In this document: in pieces, positions 17,493 to 26,012 of the stretch | Position numbering within the stretch: position 1 is the stretch's first letter | Layout: every line of letters starts with the position of its first letter | Assembly (NCBI GenBank): GCA_025358295.1 | Contig: JANYJY010000059.1 | Location: forward strand, 46,097-110,096 | DNA length: 64,000 bases | DNA from: Gammaproteobacteria bacterium | Lineage (GTDB): Bacteria; Pseudomonadota; Gammaproteobacteria; Steroidobacterales; Steroidobacteraceae | Reading direction: 5' to 3' | Notes under the pieces: generated by a model | Told to the model about the DNA's origin: nothing | Seen by the model: the letters and a program-made list of their open reading frames with translations, nothing else | Database searches by the model: none | Made by a program: the position numbers and the translations under genes

Positions 17493-19622
17493 TCAAGTAT
17501 CCGTTGTTCCGCAGGCCACCAGCGCCGCGAGGGCCGCGACCAGTCCGGTGCGGGTTCCTGTTCGGTCTATCAACATGGCCGCGAAACTCGCGGCCGGCTG
17601 CGGTTGACAACAGTAGTAGCCCTGCCATTGGTCGCATTCGAGCCGGGTAACGAACTCCAGTTGTTCTGCCGATTCGATTCCTTCGGCGACAACTCGCAGG
17701 CCGACCGTACGTGCGAGAGAGACGATGGCGCCGACGATGGATTCATCGGTTCTGCTGGTGGCCAGGTCGCGGATGAAACTGCGGTCGATTTTCAGTTTGT
17801 CGATCGGAAACCGCCGCAGGTAGCTCAGGCTCGAATAGCCCGTGCCGAAGTCGTCGATGGCGACGCTGACTCCCAGTTTGCGCAGTTGCTTCAATATGCC
17901 GGCGGCTTCCTCGGGATCGGTCATCAACGCGCTCTCGGTCAATTCGATCTCCAGAGCGCCCGCGTGCAATCCGGCGTCGGCGAGCGCCGAGCGGATCATT
18001 TGCAGGACGTTCTGATGTCGAAACTGCGCGGCGGAAAGATTGACGGCGACGGGGAAGGACGCGCCGAAGTCAAGCTGCCAGGCGCGAGCCTGTCTGCAGG
18101 CTTCTCGAAGAGCCCATTCGCCCAATGGGATGATCAGCCCGGTCTCTTCGGCGAGGGCAATGAACGAACTCGGTCCAATAATACCCTTGGTCGGATGACG
18201 CCAGCGCAACAGCGCTTCGGCCGCTGCAATTCTGCCGGTCTTTACGGATATCTCGGGCTGATAGTAGAGCTCGAATTCTCCGGCCGCGAGAGCGCGACGC
18301 AGATCGTTTTCGAGCGTCAGGCGCTCCTGCATCGTATCGGTCATGCCGGGCTGAAAGAACAGCACCTGGCTTCGGCCGCGATCCTTGGCGGTGCTCATTG
18401 CGACTTCGGCGTGCGCCAGCAGTTCATCGCTGCGATGACCGTCATCCGGCCATACGCTCACTCCGATGGTGGCCCGTATCCGCACGTCGATGCCGTTGAT
18501 CCGTAGTGGCTCTTCGAATGCCGCGAGAATCGCGGCTGTGACGACCTGTGCCTCTGCGCGTGCCGCCGTGTTGTCGATCAGCACCGCGAATTCGTCGCCG
18601 TCTAGGCGCGCCAGCGTGGTCGTATTGGAGACTAGCGCCGTCAGGCGGCGAGCGATTTCAGTAAGCAGCCAGTCTCCCACTCCATGACCGAGCGAGTGAT
18701 TGATCGCGCCGAAATGGTCGAGATCGAGCACGGCGATGGCGATGGCGCGGCCATGGCGTTGAGTGTCGACGATTGACTTGGCGAGCCGGTCCTTGAAGCG
18801 TTGGCGATTCGGCAGGCCCGTGAGCGAGTCGTGAGTCGCCAGATATTGCAGGCGGGCGTGGACCTCTTCGAGGTCACGCGAGTTGCGGCTTGCGCGCTCC
18901 TTGAGCTTGTCGCAGCAAATTGCAATCACCTGCGCGACGACCAAGACGGCGCAGCCTACCGCGGCGGCGGCGACGGCAAATAAGTGGACGGTGGATGTCG
19001 GTGCGCTGCAGCAGGCACTGACTACAAGTTGTGAACCAACCAACGCCTGCGCGTTTGCGCCGAGAATCCCGATGGCGGCCCCGACTGAGACCACCAAGCG
19101 CAGGGAGCGCGCTGCCCAAGACCGGTCGTCGCGGCAACGATACCAAACGCAGAGTGTAGTAAGGAATCCTGCGAAGGCCACGACGAATGAGCCGCACAGC
19201 CATGCCGCACCCTCTTGAAGAACGGCCTGGCCAGGAAGCTCGTCGAGCACGGCACAGTGGCTGCCCATGATTCCTGCGGCGAACGCGAATGCGCTGCCGA
19301 CCATGCCCAAGGCATTGGGTTGGCTGCAGGCGAGAAAAAGGAGGGCACAGGCGTAGCTGGATGCGGCAATGGCAAAAGGTAGTACGAACCACGTAGCGCC
19401 TACGGTCGGTTGCTCCGGCATCCACAGGGATAGGATTTGGACGAAGCTCGTGCTCCATAAACCGATCCCCAAAGCGAGCGCGCTGAGCAGCACCGCGCAC
19501 GCGCGTCCCTGCACGCTAACGGTGGAAACTCGCAAGGCCAGCGTAAAAGTGGTATGCGACACGAGAATGGCCATGAACGCGGCCAATGCCAATTCCCATG
19601 CGTCGGTTTTAAGGACAGTCAT
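17493..19622 (-). CDS. membrane GGDEF/EAL cyclic-di-GMP protein
   Basis: 709 residues. Residues ~1-245 form about seven membrane helices resembling a divergent MHYT-type sensor. Then a GGDEF domain (~265-425; THDSLTGLPNRQRF, signature RLDGDEFAVL, i.e. DGDEF rather than GGDEF) and an EAL domain (~440-690; AEALLRWRHP, VNLSAAQF, ELTESALM, IDDFGTGYSSLSYLRRF, VAEGIES). All usual EAL metal and catalytic acids are present, so phosphodiesterase activity is likely; cyclase activity is doubtful with the altered signature but not excluded. ATG 19622 is chosen over a TTG one codon earlier. Lies between two NarL regulator genes on the same strand. Confidence 0.9.
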   Translation of the reverse strand: MTVLKTDAWELALAAFMAILVSHTTFTLALRVSTVSVQGRACAVLLSALALGIGLWSTSFVQILSLWMPEQPTVGATWFVLPFAIAASSYACALLFLACSQPNALGMVGSAFAFAAGIMGSHCAVLDELPGQAVLQEGAAWLCGSFVVAFAGFLTTLCVWYRCRDDRSWAARSLRLVVSVGAAIGILGANAQALVGSQLVVSACCSAPTSTVHLFAVAAAAVGCAVLVVAQVIAICCDKLKERASRNSRDLEEVHARLQYLATHDSLTGLPNRQRFKDRLAKSIVDTQRHGRAIAIAVLDLDHFGAINHSLGHGVGDWLLTEIARRLTALVSNTTTLARLDGDEFAVLIDNTAARAEAQVVTAAILAAFEEPLRINGIDVRIRATIGVSVWPDDGHRSDELLAHAEVAMSTAKDRGRSQVLFFQPGMTDTMQERLTLENDLRRALAAGEFELYYQPEISVKTGRIAAAEALLRWRHPTKGIIGPSSFIALAEETGLIIPLGEWALREACRQARAWQLDFGASFPVAVNLSAAQFRHQNVLQMIRSALADAGLHAGALEIELTESALMTDPEEAAGILKQLRKLGVSVAIDDFGTGYSSLSYLRRFPIDKLKIDRSFIRDLATSRTDESIVGAIVSLARTVGLRVVAEGIESAEQLEFVTRLECDQWQGYYCCQPQPAASFAAMLIDRTGTRTGLVAALAALVACGTTDT

Positions 19623-19759
19623 CAAGCAATCCCTGCTGCCGTTGAAGGTTGCTAGATTGCCCTGTAGAGCCTGCGCGGGAAATTGCGGGAAATGGGTATA
19701 GGCGACGGGGAAGCTACCTAGCGATCGCAGAACCGACGAGCAAGGGGGTCAAAACCGCC

Positions 19760-20407
19760 TTAGGGTTCGATGATTTTGTTGCGGATGGCGTATCGGACGA
19801 GTTCCGGGAGCGACGCGAATCCCATTTTGCGCATTATGTTACTGCGGTGCGTTTCCGCGGTTTTGACACTGATGTTCAGCGCCCGGGCAACGTCCTTATT
19901 GCTGTTGCCCTCGGCAAGCATTTGGACGATTTCTCGTTCGCGTGCCGAGAGGGTCTGCACCGCGGCCGGATCGGTCGGTTCACTACGCAAATAACCGTCC
20001 AGCACCATGCGCGCAACGTTCGAGGTGAAGTAGGATCTGCCGTCGAGCATCGCCTCCAATGCCGCCACGAGAATCCGCCCCGCATCGGATTTCAGAACGT
20101 ATCCTTGCGCGCCGGCGCTGAGTACTTCCCTTACCAGCTGTTCGGATTCGTGTGCAGTCAAAATGAGAACTCGCGCGGACGGATCGGCGGCGAGAATTCT
20201 ACGGGCGGCCTCCAGTCCGTTGAGTTCCGGCATGGTCAAATCAAGCACCGCAATATCCGGTCTGAGCTCCGCCGCCAATGTGACCGCGTCCCTGCCGTTG
20301 TCGGCGGCTCCGACCACGGTCCAGCCCGGTACCTGGGAAAGTTCCGCAATCAATCCGCGTCTGACGAGTTCATGGTCGTCCGCGATTAATATGCGCGCGG
20401 GTCTCAC
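19760..20407 (-). CDS. NarL/FixJ-type response regulator
   Basis: 215 residues: receiver (ILIADDHELVRRGL, Asp in IAVLDLTMPELNG, Lys in GYVLKSDAG) and LuxR helix-turn-helix (LSAREREIVQMLAEGNSNKD, ISVKTAETHRSNIMRKM). Starts at GTG 20407, sharing GTGA with the stop of the sensor kinase, so it is the cognate regulator. The receiver is only modestly like that of the other NarL regulator in this run, so the two probably read different genes or signals. Confidence 0.93.
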   Translation of the reverse strand: MRPARILIADDHELVRRGLIAELSQVPGWTVVGAADNGRDAVTLAAELRPDIAVLDLTMPELNGLEAARRILAADPSARVLILTAHESEQLVREVLSAGAQGYVLKSDAGRILVAALEAMLDGRSYFTSNVARMVLDGYLRSEPTDPAAVQTLSAREREIVQMLAEGNSNKDVARALNISVKTAETHRSNIMRKMGFASLPELVRYAIRNKIIEP

Positions 20408-22572
20408 TGCGGCGAGATGGCTATTGTGGTACGCACTCGGGTCCCTGACTTGGTCGATTGCACCGAGAGTGTACCCCCGATTTGGTGAATACGTTCGCGC
20501 ATGCCGGCCAGCCCAACCCCCAGGATCGGTCCGTCGGCGCCGCTTTTTCCATCGTAGGGGCTCGCCATGCCGCGTCCGGCGTCTTCGATTTCCAGCGTGA
20601 CGCTGGTGGATTCGACTTGAAGCCGGATTGCCGCCCAGGGGCTCGCCGCATGACGATGCACATTCGTGAGGGCTTCCTGCGCCACCCGAAACAGACAGAG
20701 CTCGTCGTCGCGAGGTAATCGTTCCATCGTCTCGGGGAGGTCCAGCCGGACCTCGATGGCGCTACGCTGACGAAAACCATCGGCCAACCAGCGCAGAGCG
20801 CTCAGCAGTCCCAATTCGTCGAGCAAGGGAGGATGCAGCAGATAGGACGCTGTCCTGATTTCCGTCGAGCACTGGGTGGCCAGCTGGGCGCAGTGTTCGA
20901 GCAATTCGCGCCGCCCGATTGAGTCCGTGCCCAATTCATGGGTCAGCCTGGCAAGACCGAGTTCCAGGGCGGCGAGGGTTTGGCCGGTCGAGTCGTGCAG
21001 ATCGCGCCCGATACGTCTTCGCTCCTCGTCCTGCGATCGCATCAATTCCGCCGATAGCGCCCGTAGGTCCTGCTCGGCGCGCTTGCGCAGGGTTACATCG
21101 TGAACGACCGCGAGCGCCAATACTTTGTTGCCGGAGCTGAGGCTGGACAGGGCGACTTCGGCCGGAAAAATTTCACCCGTGTCGGCGCGCTTGTAAATCC
21201 AATCAAAGCGGGTTCCGCCTTCACGCACTGCGATCTCGAAGCATTCACTCGCGAGTTCGTCGGAGCGCCGTCCATTGGGCTGATGCTCCGGCGACAGATC
21301 CCAGGGCGTCAGGCCGGCGGCCGCGGGAGCGTTTTGAAGGCCGAACATCCGAACCGAGGTATCGTTGGCGTCGATAAACTTGTTTCCTTCCATAAGAAAC
21401 ACGCTGAACTGGGCGTTGTTGAACAGGGTTCGAAAGTGGTGTTCTCGCCGGCGCAAGGTGTGAATGTAGTGGTTCAGCAGTGCGGTCATGCCCAGCACCA
21501 AGGCGCTGAACGCCGCGGTGGCCGCAATGCTCATCTGACGCCGATCGCGCCACCCCGCCAAAGCGACATCTTGGATCTGGCCTGCGACGACATATACAGA
21601 ATAGTTGTCCAGACGGTCGTAACCGTAAATGACCTGCTTTTTTAAGGTCGGTCCGAAGCCCTCGACCGTGCCCGCGTTTCCCGCCTCGATGGCGCGGCGG
21701 AACAAGGCGCTAGAGGCGACGCTGGTGCCAACCTCGTTGTTCGAGTATTTCGGCACTCGCACGAGAATCGTGCCGTCGGCCCCGATCAATGCAAGTACCG
21801 CGATCTGATCTTTGATTTGCCGATACAAGGAATCAAATCCGTCGAAGCTGAACAGGCCACCTGCCCACGCCATCGAGCTTTCACCCGACGCGACCCGCTT
21901 GGCTATGGGAATGACGAGATCGCCGGGACGTTCCGGATCAGGGATGGGCTTGCCGATCCAGGTTTCATTCAAAATGGGCGCGCTGGATACCGTCAGCCAC
22001 CCGGGAATGACTCGACTATCAGTCGTATTTACACGGCTCGCCAGCCCGAATCGCCCCTGATCGGCGAGGAACAGAAAGCGCACATAGTCGCCTCCCGTCA
22101 GCTGTTTCTTCAGCGTTCCGAGCAATTGATTGCTCGTGGCCTGCCGGATGCCGCCGATGGACTGCAGTTCATTGGCCCCTGCAACGGCGGCGCCCACCCC
22201 GTCGTTCAACATGGCCAAGGTGGCGGATTGTAGGGCGGCGGTCACGTCGCGCAGCCGATTTCGCTCAAATTCCATGGTCTGCACATAGTCCGCGCGGATT
22301 CTGGAGATGGCATATGCCCAACCGATGGAAACCGCCACGGCTGCGTACGCCAAGACAATCCACGTCAACGCCGATGGATAGCCCATGCGCAATAGGCCTT
22401 GGGGCTTGCGGTGCGATGCAGTTGCATCCCTCAATGGTGTTCGCGGCACGGATACGTCCCTGGGCGTGAGACCGCCGACTCCAGTCGGTCGTTGGTGCGA
22501 GTCTCCTACAATCGAGGGCGAGGGTCGAGTGGCCCCCGACCTCGGCCCGCGCCGACTGTTGCCTAACGACAT
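20404..22572 (-). CDS. sensor histidine kinase with PAS and HisKA_3 domains
   Basis: 722 residues if started at ATG 22572; ATG 22386 (660 residues) directly precedes the first membrane helix and may be the true start, since the first 60 residues are basic and low-complexity. Order: membrane helix (~68-88), periplasmic sensor region of double-Cache type (~90-350), second helix (~355-375), PAS (~385-500), then HisKA_3 (EERRRIGRDLHDSTGQTLAA, phospho-His in DLHDS) and an HATPase domain (RVAQEALTNVHRHA, GVGLAGMRERI). It phosphorylates the NarL regulator whose start codon overlaps its stop. Divergent from the DUF885-like gene. Confidence 0.9.
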   Translation of the reverse strand: MSLGNSRRGPRSGATRPSPSIVGDSHQRPTGVGGLTPRDVSVPRTPLRDATASHRKPQGLLRMGYPSALTWIVLAYAAVAVSIGWAYAISRIRADYVQTMEFERNRLRDVTAALQSATLAMLNDGVGAAVAGANELQSIGGIRQATSNQLLGTLKKQLTGGDYVRFLFLADQGRFGLASRVNTTDSRVIPGWLTVSSAPILNETWIGKPIPDPERPGDLVIPIAKRVASGESSMAWAGGLFSFDGFDSLYRQIKDQIAVLALIGADGTILVRVPKYSNNEVGTSVASSALFRRAIEAGNAGTVEGFGPTLKKQVIYGYDRLDNYSVYVVAGQIQDVALAGWRDRRQMSIAATAAFSALVLGMTALLNHYIHTLRRREHHFRTLFNNAQFSVFLMEGNKFIDANDTSVRMFGLQNAPAAAGLTPWDLSPEHQPNGRRSDELASECFEIAVREGGTRFDWIYKRADTGEIFPAEVALSSLSSGNKVLALAVVHDVTLRKRAEQDLRALSAELMRSQDEERRRIGRDLHDSTGQTLAALELGLARLTHELGTDSIGRRELLEHCAQLATQCSTEIRTASYLLHPPLLDELGLLSALRWLADGFRQRSAIEVRLDLPETMERLPRDDELCLFRVAQEALTNVHRHAASPWAAIRLQVESTSVTLEIEDAGRGMASPYDGKSGADGPILGVGLAGMRERIHQIGGTLSVQSTKSGTRVRTTIAISPQ

Positions 22573-22610
22573 CGCCTATACTGTAGGGACCAAAATCGGG
22601 GGGAAGACTA

Positions 22611-24281
22611 ATGCGGTTATTGCTGGCGTCTTTATCGTTCATGCTGGGGGCAACCCCGCTTTTATCCCGCGCCGCCGCGACCTATCCGGTGCTCACGCAA
22701 TTCGCGCAGGATTGGCGAGAATTCGAAAAGCCGGCCGTCAATCACTGTGTTCCCGATTACCGTGCGGCCGCCATGGCGGCGAAAGGTGCGGCCCTTCCAG
22801 CATTTCGCGCGCGTTTGGCCGCGATCGACTCGCACGACTGGTCGCCCACGCAGACGGTGGACTATCGCCTGGTCGAGGCGGAATTGAATGGATTGGACTT
22901 TGATCTGCGCGTGCGGCGCCCTTGGGCGCGAGACCCATCGTTCTATGCCACGGTGTTCGGCGAACGCAGCGACGTACCTCAGCATGAAGGCGTGACGGCG
23001 GCACCGGCAATCGATTTGTTCGCCTACGATTTTCCCCTGTCGCGCGTCGATCAACGGAGTTTGACTTGTCTGCTCGGCGCAATCCCGGCTCTGCTGGAAC
23101 AGGCAAAAGTCAATCTGCATGAGAGCAATGCGCACGACTTATGGGTTTATGGCGTGAGCACTCTGCGCAGTCAGAGCGAGGTGCTGGCGCACTGGCAGGG
23201 CGGCAGCCTGGATATGCGTACGCTGGAGGGCAACAAGCACGCCAGTCTCGTTGGCGCAGATAAATCGCTGCAGCAAGCCGTGCGGCGCGCCCGTATCGCG
23301 ACCGATGACTTTATTCAATGGCTGCTCGCAGAGGCCCCCAGCAAAACCGGCCCTTCGGGAGTCGGCAAGGAAAATTACAATTGGTATGCGCAGAAGGTCC
23401 ACCTCATACCATACGACTGGGATCAGCAGGTCACTCTGATGCGCAGAGAATTGGAGCGGGCACGGGCTGGACTGCGTGTGGAGGAATTTCATAATCGTGG
23501 GCTTCCCCCGCTCGAGCCGGCCAACACGCCGGAGGCTTTTCGCGCATTGGTCGACGCGCGGATGAAGAAGCTCACCGATTTTCTCATCAGTTCAGGCATC
23601 GTTCCAGACCAGAGTTATTATCGCGACGCGATGGCGCAGCAGGTTATTGCGTATGTTCCGCCGGAGAAGCGAAATTTCTTCTTGCAAGGCGCGGCGCGCG
23701 AGCCGATGGGGCTATTTTCCCATGACTATCACTGGATCGAACTGGCGCGGATGAAATTCGAGCCGAATCAGAGTCCGATCCGCCGTCTGCCGGCCTTGTC
23801 GAATATGTTTGACAGCCGCTCGGAAGGATTGGCCACTGCAATGGAAGAGACGCTCATGCAGGCCGGGCTGTATGACGACCACCCGCGCGGACGCGAAGTA
23901 GTCTGGATCATGCTGGCGAATCGCGCGGCGCGCGGACTGGCGTCGCTGTACGTACAAGCCAATCTATTGACGCTGCAGCAGGCGGGCGCGTTTCACGCCG
24001 AATGGACGCCGCGCGGTTGGTCCGATCCAACCAGCGATTTGGTCGCCTTCGAGCAGCTTCTGTACTTGCGTCAGCCCGGCTACGGCACGAGCTACATTGT
24101 TGGCAAGCTGCAATTTGAACGGCTCATCAGCGATTATTCGCATCAGCAAGACCAGGCGGGCAAGCCCTTCAGTCTCGCTGATTTTTTTGCGCACATGAAT
24201 CAATCCGGCACGATTCCCTTCGCGTTGGTTGAGGCGGATATGATTGCCACGCCGATGCAGATCGGCGGGCCGCTGCGATGA
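22611..24281 (+). CDS. exported DUF885-like protein
   Basis: 556 residues from ATG 22611, with GGGGGGAAG upstream and a TATACT hexamer about 30 bases before the start. The N-terminus (MRLLLASLSFMLGATPLLSR) is a signal peptide. The body is mostly helical and matches the DUF885 layout: an LPAFRARLAAID-like segment early, YYRDAMAQQVI, and RSEGLATAMEETLMQAGL where active relatives often have a zinc-peptidase-like EGWA segment. The HExxH-type zinc site is not evident, so peptidase activity is uncertain. Ends 34 bases before the SYLF gene. Confidence 0.72.
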   Translation: MRLLLASLSFMLGATPLLSRAAATYPVLTQFAQDWREFEKPAVNHCVPDYRAAAMAAKGAALPAFRARLAAIDSHDWSPTQTVDYRLVEAELNGLDFDLRVRRPWARDPSFYATVFGERSDVPQHEGVTAAPAIDLFAYDFPLSRVDQRSLTCLLGAIPALLEQAKVNLHESNAHDLWVYGVSTLRSQSEVLAHWQGGSLDMRTLEGNKHASLVGADKSLQQAVRRARIATDDFIQWLLAEAPSKTGPSGVGKENYNWYAQKVHLIPYDWDQQVTLMRRELERARAGLRVEEFHNRGLPPLEPANTPEAFRALVDARMKKLTDFLISSGIVPDQSYYRDAMAQQVIAYVPPEKRNFFLQGAAREPMGLFSHDYHWIELARMKFEPNQSPIRRLPALSNMFDSRSEGLATAMEETLMQAGLYDDHPRGREVVWIMLANRAARGLASLYVQANLLTLQQAGAFHAEWTPRGWSDPTSDLVAFEQLLYLRQPGYGTSYIVGKLQFERLISDYSHQQDQAGKPFSLADFFAHMNQSGTIPFALVEADMIATPMQIGGPLR

Positions 24282-24315
24282 ATTGATCGACATGGAACCT
24301 GCAAGGAGAAGCACA

Positions 24316-24888
24316 GTGAGAAATATCCCTAGACTGCTGATGTTGACTGCATTGATATTTTCCGGCCGCATGGTCATGGCGGATTCCTATTCCGATACCA
24401 CGGCGCTGTTCAAGAACGCGGGCCAAAGCGCCGGCTTTTTCAAGAGCAGCTATGCCTACGCCGTATTTCCCACTATCGGCAAAGGTGGCCTGGTGGTCGG
24501 CGGCGCGTACGGCAAGGGGCGCGTCTATGTCCAAGGTAAGTACGTTGGCAATACGTCCATGACTCAGGTGAGTTTGGGCTTTCAAGCCGGCGGCCAGGGT
24601 TACAGCCAGATCGTGTTTTTAGAAGATAAGCGCGCGTTCGACGAATTCACCAACGGCAATTTCGAGTTCGATGCAAGCGTCGGCGCCGTGGCGATAACCG
24701 CAGCTGCGGGCGGATCCGCGGGCACGACGGGGGCCACGGGCACTGCCAGCGGCGGAAAAAAGGATGCCGTCACTGCCGGTAGCTATTACAAGGGCGTCGC
24801 TGTATTCACCATCGTCAAGGGCGGAGCGATGTACGAGGCCTCGGTCGCGGGACAGAAGTTTTCGTACAAGGCACTCGGTATGAAATAG
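24316..24888 (+). CDS. SYLF (Ysc84-like) lipid-binding domain protein, exported
   Basis: 190 residues from GTG 24316, chosen for AAGGAGAA upstream; the N-terminus RNIPRLLMLTALIFSG followed by VMAD looks like a signal peptide. The SYLF domain covers most of the protein: SDTTALFKNAGQSAGFFKSS, YAYAVFPTIGKGGLVVGGAYGKG, LGFQAGGQGYSQIVFLED and the C-terminal YEASVAGQKFSYKAL. SYLF proteins bind phosphoinositides or other lipids; the bacterial periplasmic role is unknown. A degenerate relative lies at 52.7 kb. A glycine/threonine-rich linker (~138-160) is unusual for the family. Confidence 0.88.
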   Translation: MRNIPRLLMLTALIFSGRMVMADSYSDTTALFKNAGQSAGFFKSSYAYAVFPTIGKGGLVVGGAYGKGRVYVQGKYVGNTSMTQVSLGFQAGGQGYSQIVFLEDKRAFDEFTNGNFEFDASVGAVAITAAAGGSAGTTGATGTASGGKKDAVTAGSYYKGVAVFTIVKGGAMYEASVAGQKFSYKALGMK

Positions 24889-24933
24889 CCGCTGGCGGTT
24901 TGCGTCGTCCGCGCCCCGCCGCAACTGACGGCG

Positions 24934-25479
24934 CTAGGTCGGCAGCATCAGTACGAAGCCGTCGCTCTCGTAGGCGTAGAAGCGCCATTTTCTTACCGTC
25001 TTCGGCGTGCCGAGTATCACGAGCTGCCGCCGCAGCGTGGTGAAGTCGTCGAACACATCTGCAGCGCCGATGATTTTCTCGTAACGTCGCAATAACGTGT
25101 CGGTGTCGGCGCCTTCGTCGGCATAGGTAATCAAAACCTTCAGCGGAGCATTGAACAGCTGCAGTTTGTTCATCAGCGCATGCGATTTTTGCCCGCTGTT
25201 CTCGTGTTCCAACGCCACCGAGATCCATTTCGCGTACGGGGCATGATTTCCGAGGTTATCCGTGCCGCGTTCTTCGTAGAACATGGCTTCGAGGGAGTAA
25301 TAGTCCTTGTTCCACGACAACAGGCCAAGCGACCTGGCGATTTTGGGCAATATATTGGAGCGAATGAAATAGTTATAGGATTTGGTTTCGAAGCCGACCG
25401 CGGTGCGAAAAGCGTCGCGCTCGGACTTCATTACTTCTTCGAACGCGTTTCTAAAGTCTTTGGGTGTAATTCTATTCAT
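24934..25479 (-). CDS. hypothetical protein, nuclease-fold-like
   Basis: 181 residues, no signal peptide. Not recognised by family. The central pattern ISVALEHENSGQ ... MNKLQLFNAPLKVLITYAD has the acidic residue, paired strand and following Lys seen in PD-(D/E)xK nuclease-like cores, where such proteins end up annotated as restriction-endonuclease-like; this is a pattern match only. It is flanked by the SYLF gene (convergent) and a small hypothetical gene (divergent), with no other defence genes nearby. Confidence 0.6.
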   Translation of the reverse strand: MNRITPKDFRNAFEEVMKSERDAFRTAVGFETKSYNYFIRSNILPKIARSLGLLSWNKDYYSLEAMFYEERGTDNLGNHAPYAKWISVALEHENSGQKSHALMNKLQLFNAPLKVLITYADEGADTDTLLRRYEKIIGAADVFDDFTTLRRQLVILGTPKTVRKWRFYAYESDGFVLMLPT

Positions 25480-25641
25480 GCAGGCCCTGTGATAAATCGA
25501 GTTCGAGCCTAAATAGGTTGCAGGCGAATATCAATGACAGAGATGACCCCGGATTCTCGGCGCGAGCGCCAGGGAGTATAGTCTTCGTACGCGGGTGTCG
25601 GAGGTGCCGGCACATTTCATCGGTTTATCGGGAAGTTGCCA

Positions 25642-25995
25642 ATGTCGGCTCAGCCAATGCCCAGTTCGATTTCGATGGCGGCAGCTTATTTGACCGACGA
25701 ACAGGCGCTGGAGAAGTTGGTGACGCCCATTCCCAACAACCAACAGCTCAAAGAGGCGCTCAAGCCGGGGTTTGCCGGAGACGTCAACATCTATCATGCG
25801 GGGACCCGCACGGCTCGGTATGTGAGGGCCGATGGCAAACTTGCTGTGTGCTTCATCCTGACCGAAGTTTCTCAGCAGGAGGCGCAGGCCATCGGTGCGG
25901 CGTTCGATAAGGTCAAAGCGAAGGACACGGGCTATGCGGCTTTCGAGACCGCGGTCCGTTCGGTGATCCCTCCGCAAATCGGACAAGTAAATTAG
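25642..25995 (+). CDS. hypothetical protein
   Basis: 117 residues from ATG 25642, which has GGAAG eight bases upstream. Soluble, with no signal peptide or membrane segment. Readable parts are AAYLTDEQALEKLVTPIPNN and YVRADGKLAVCFILTEVS, followed by a helical C-terminus. Not recognised. It lies 17 bases before the serine hydrolase gene and may be co-transcribed with it. Confidence 0.55.
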   Translation: MSAQPMPSSISMAAAYLTDEQALEKLVTPIPNNQQLKEALKPGFAGDVNIYHAGTRTARYVRADGKLAVCFILTEVSQQEAQAIGAAFDKVKAKDTGYAAFETAVRSVIPPQIGQVN

Positions 25996-26012
25996 ATTGC
26001 GGGAGGGCAATC

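Noticed and set aside
17397..18506. A 369-codon plus-strand frame across the response regulator and EAL genes.
   Set aside because: It lies opposite two unambiguous signalling proteins and shows no domain.
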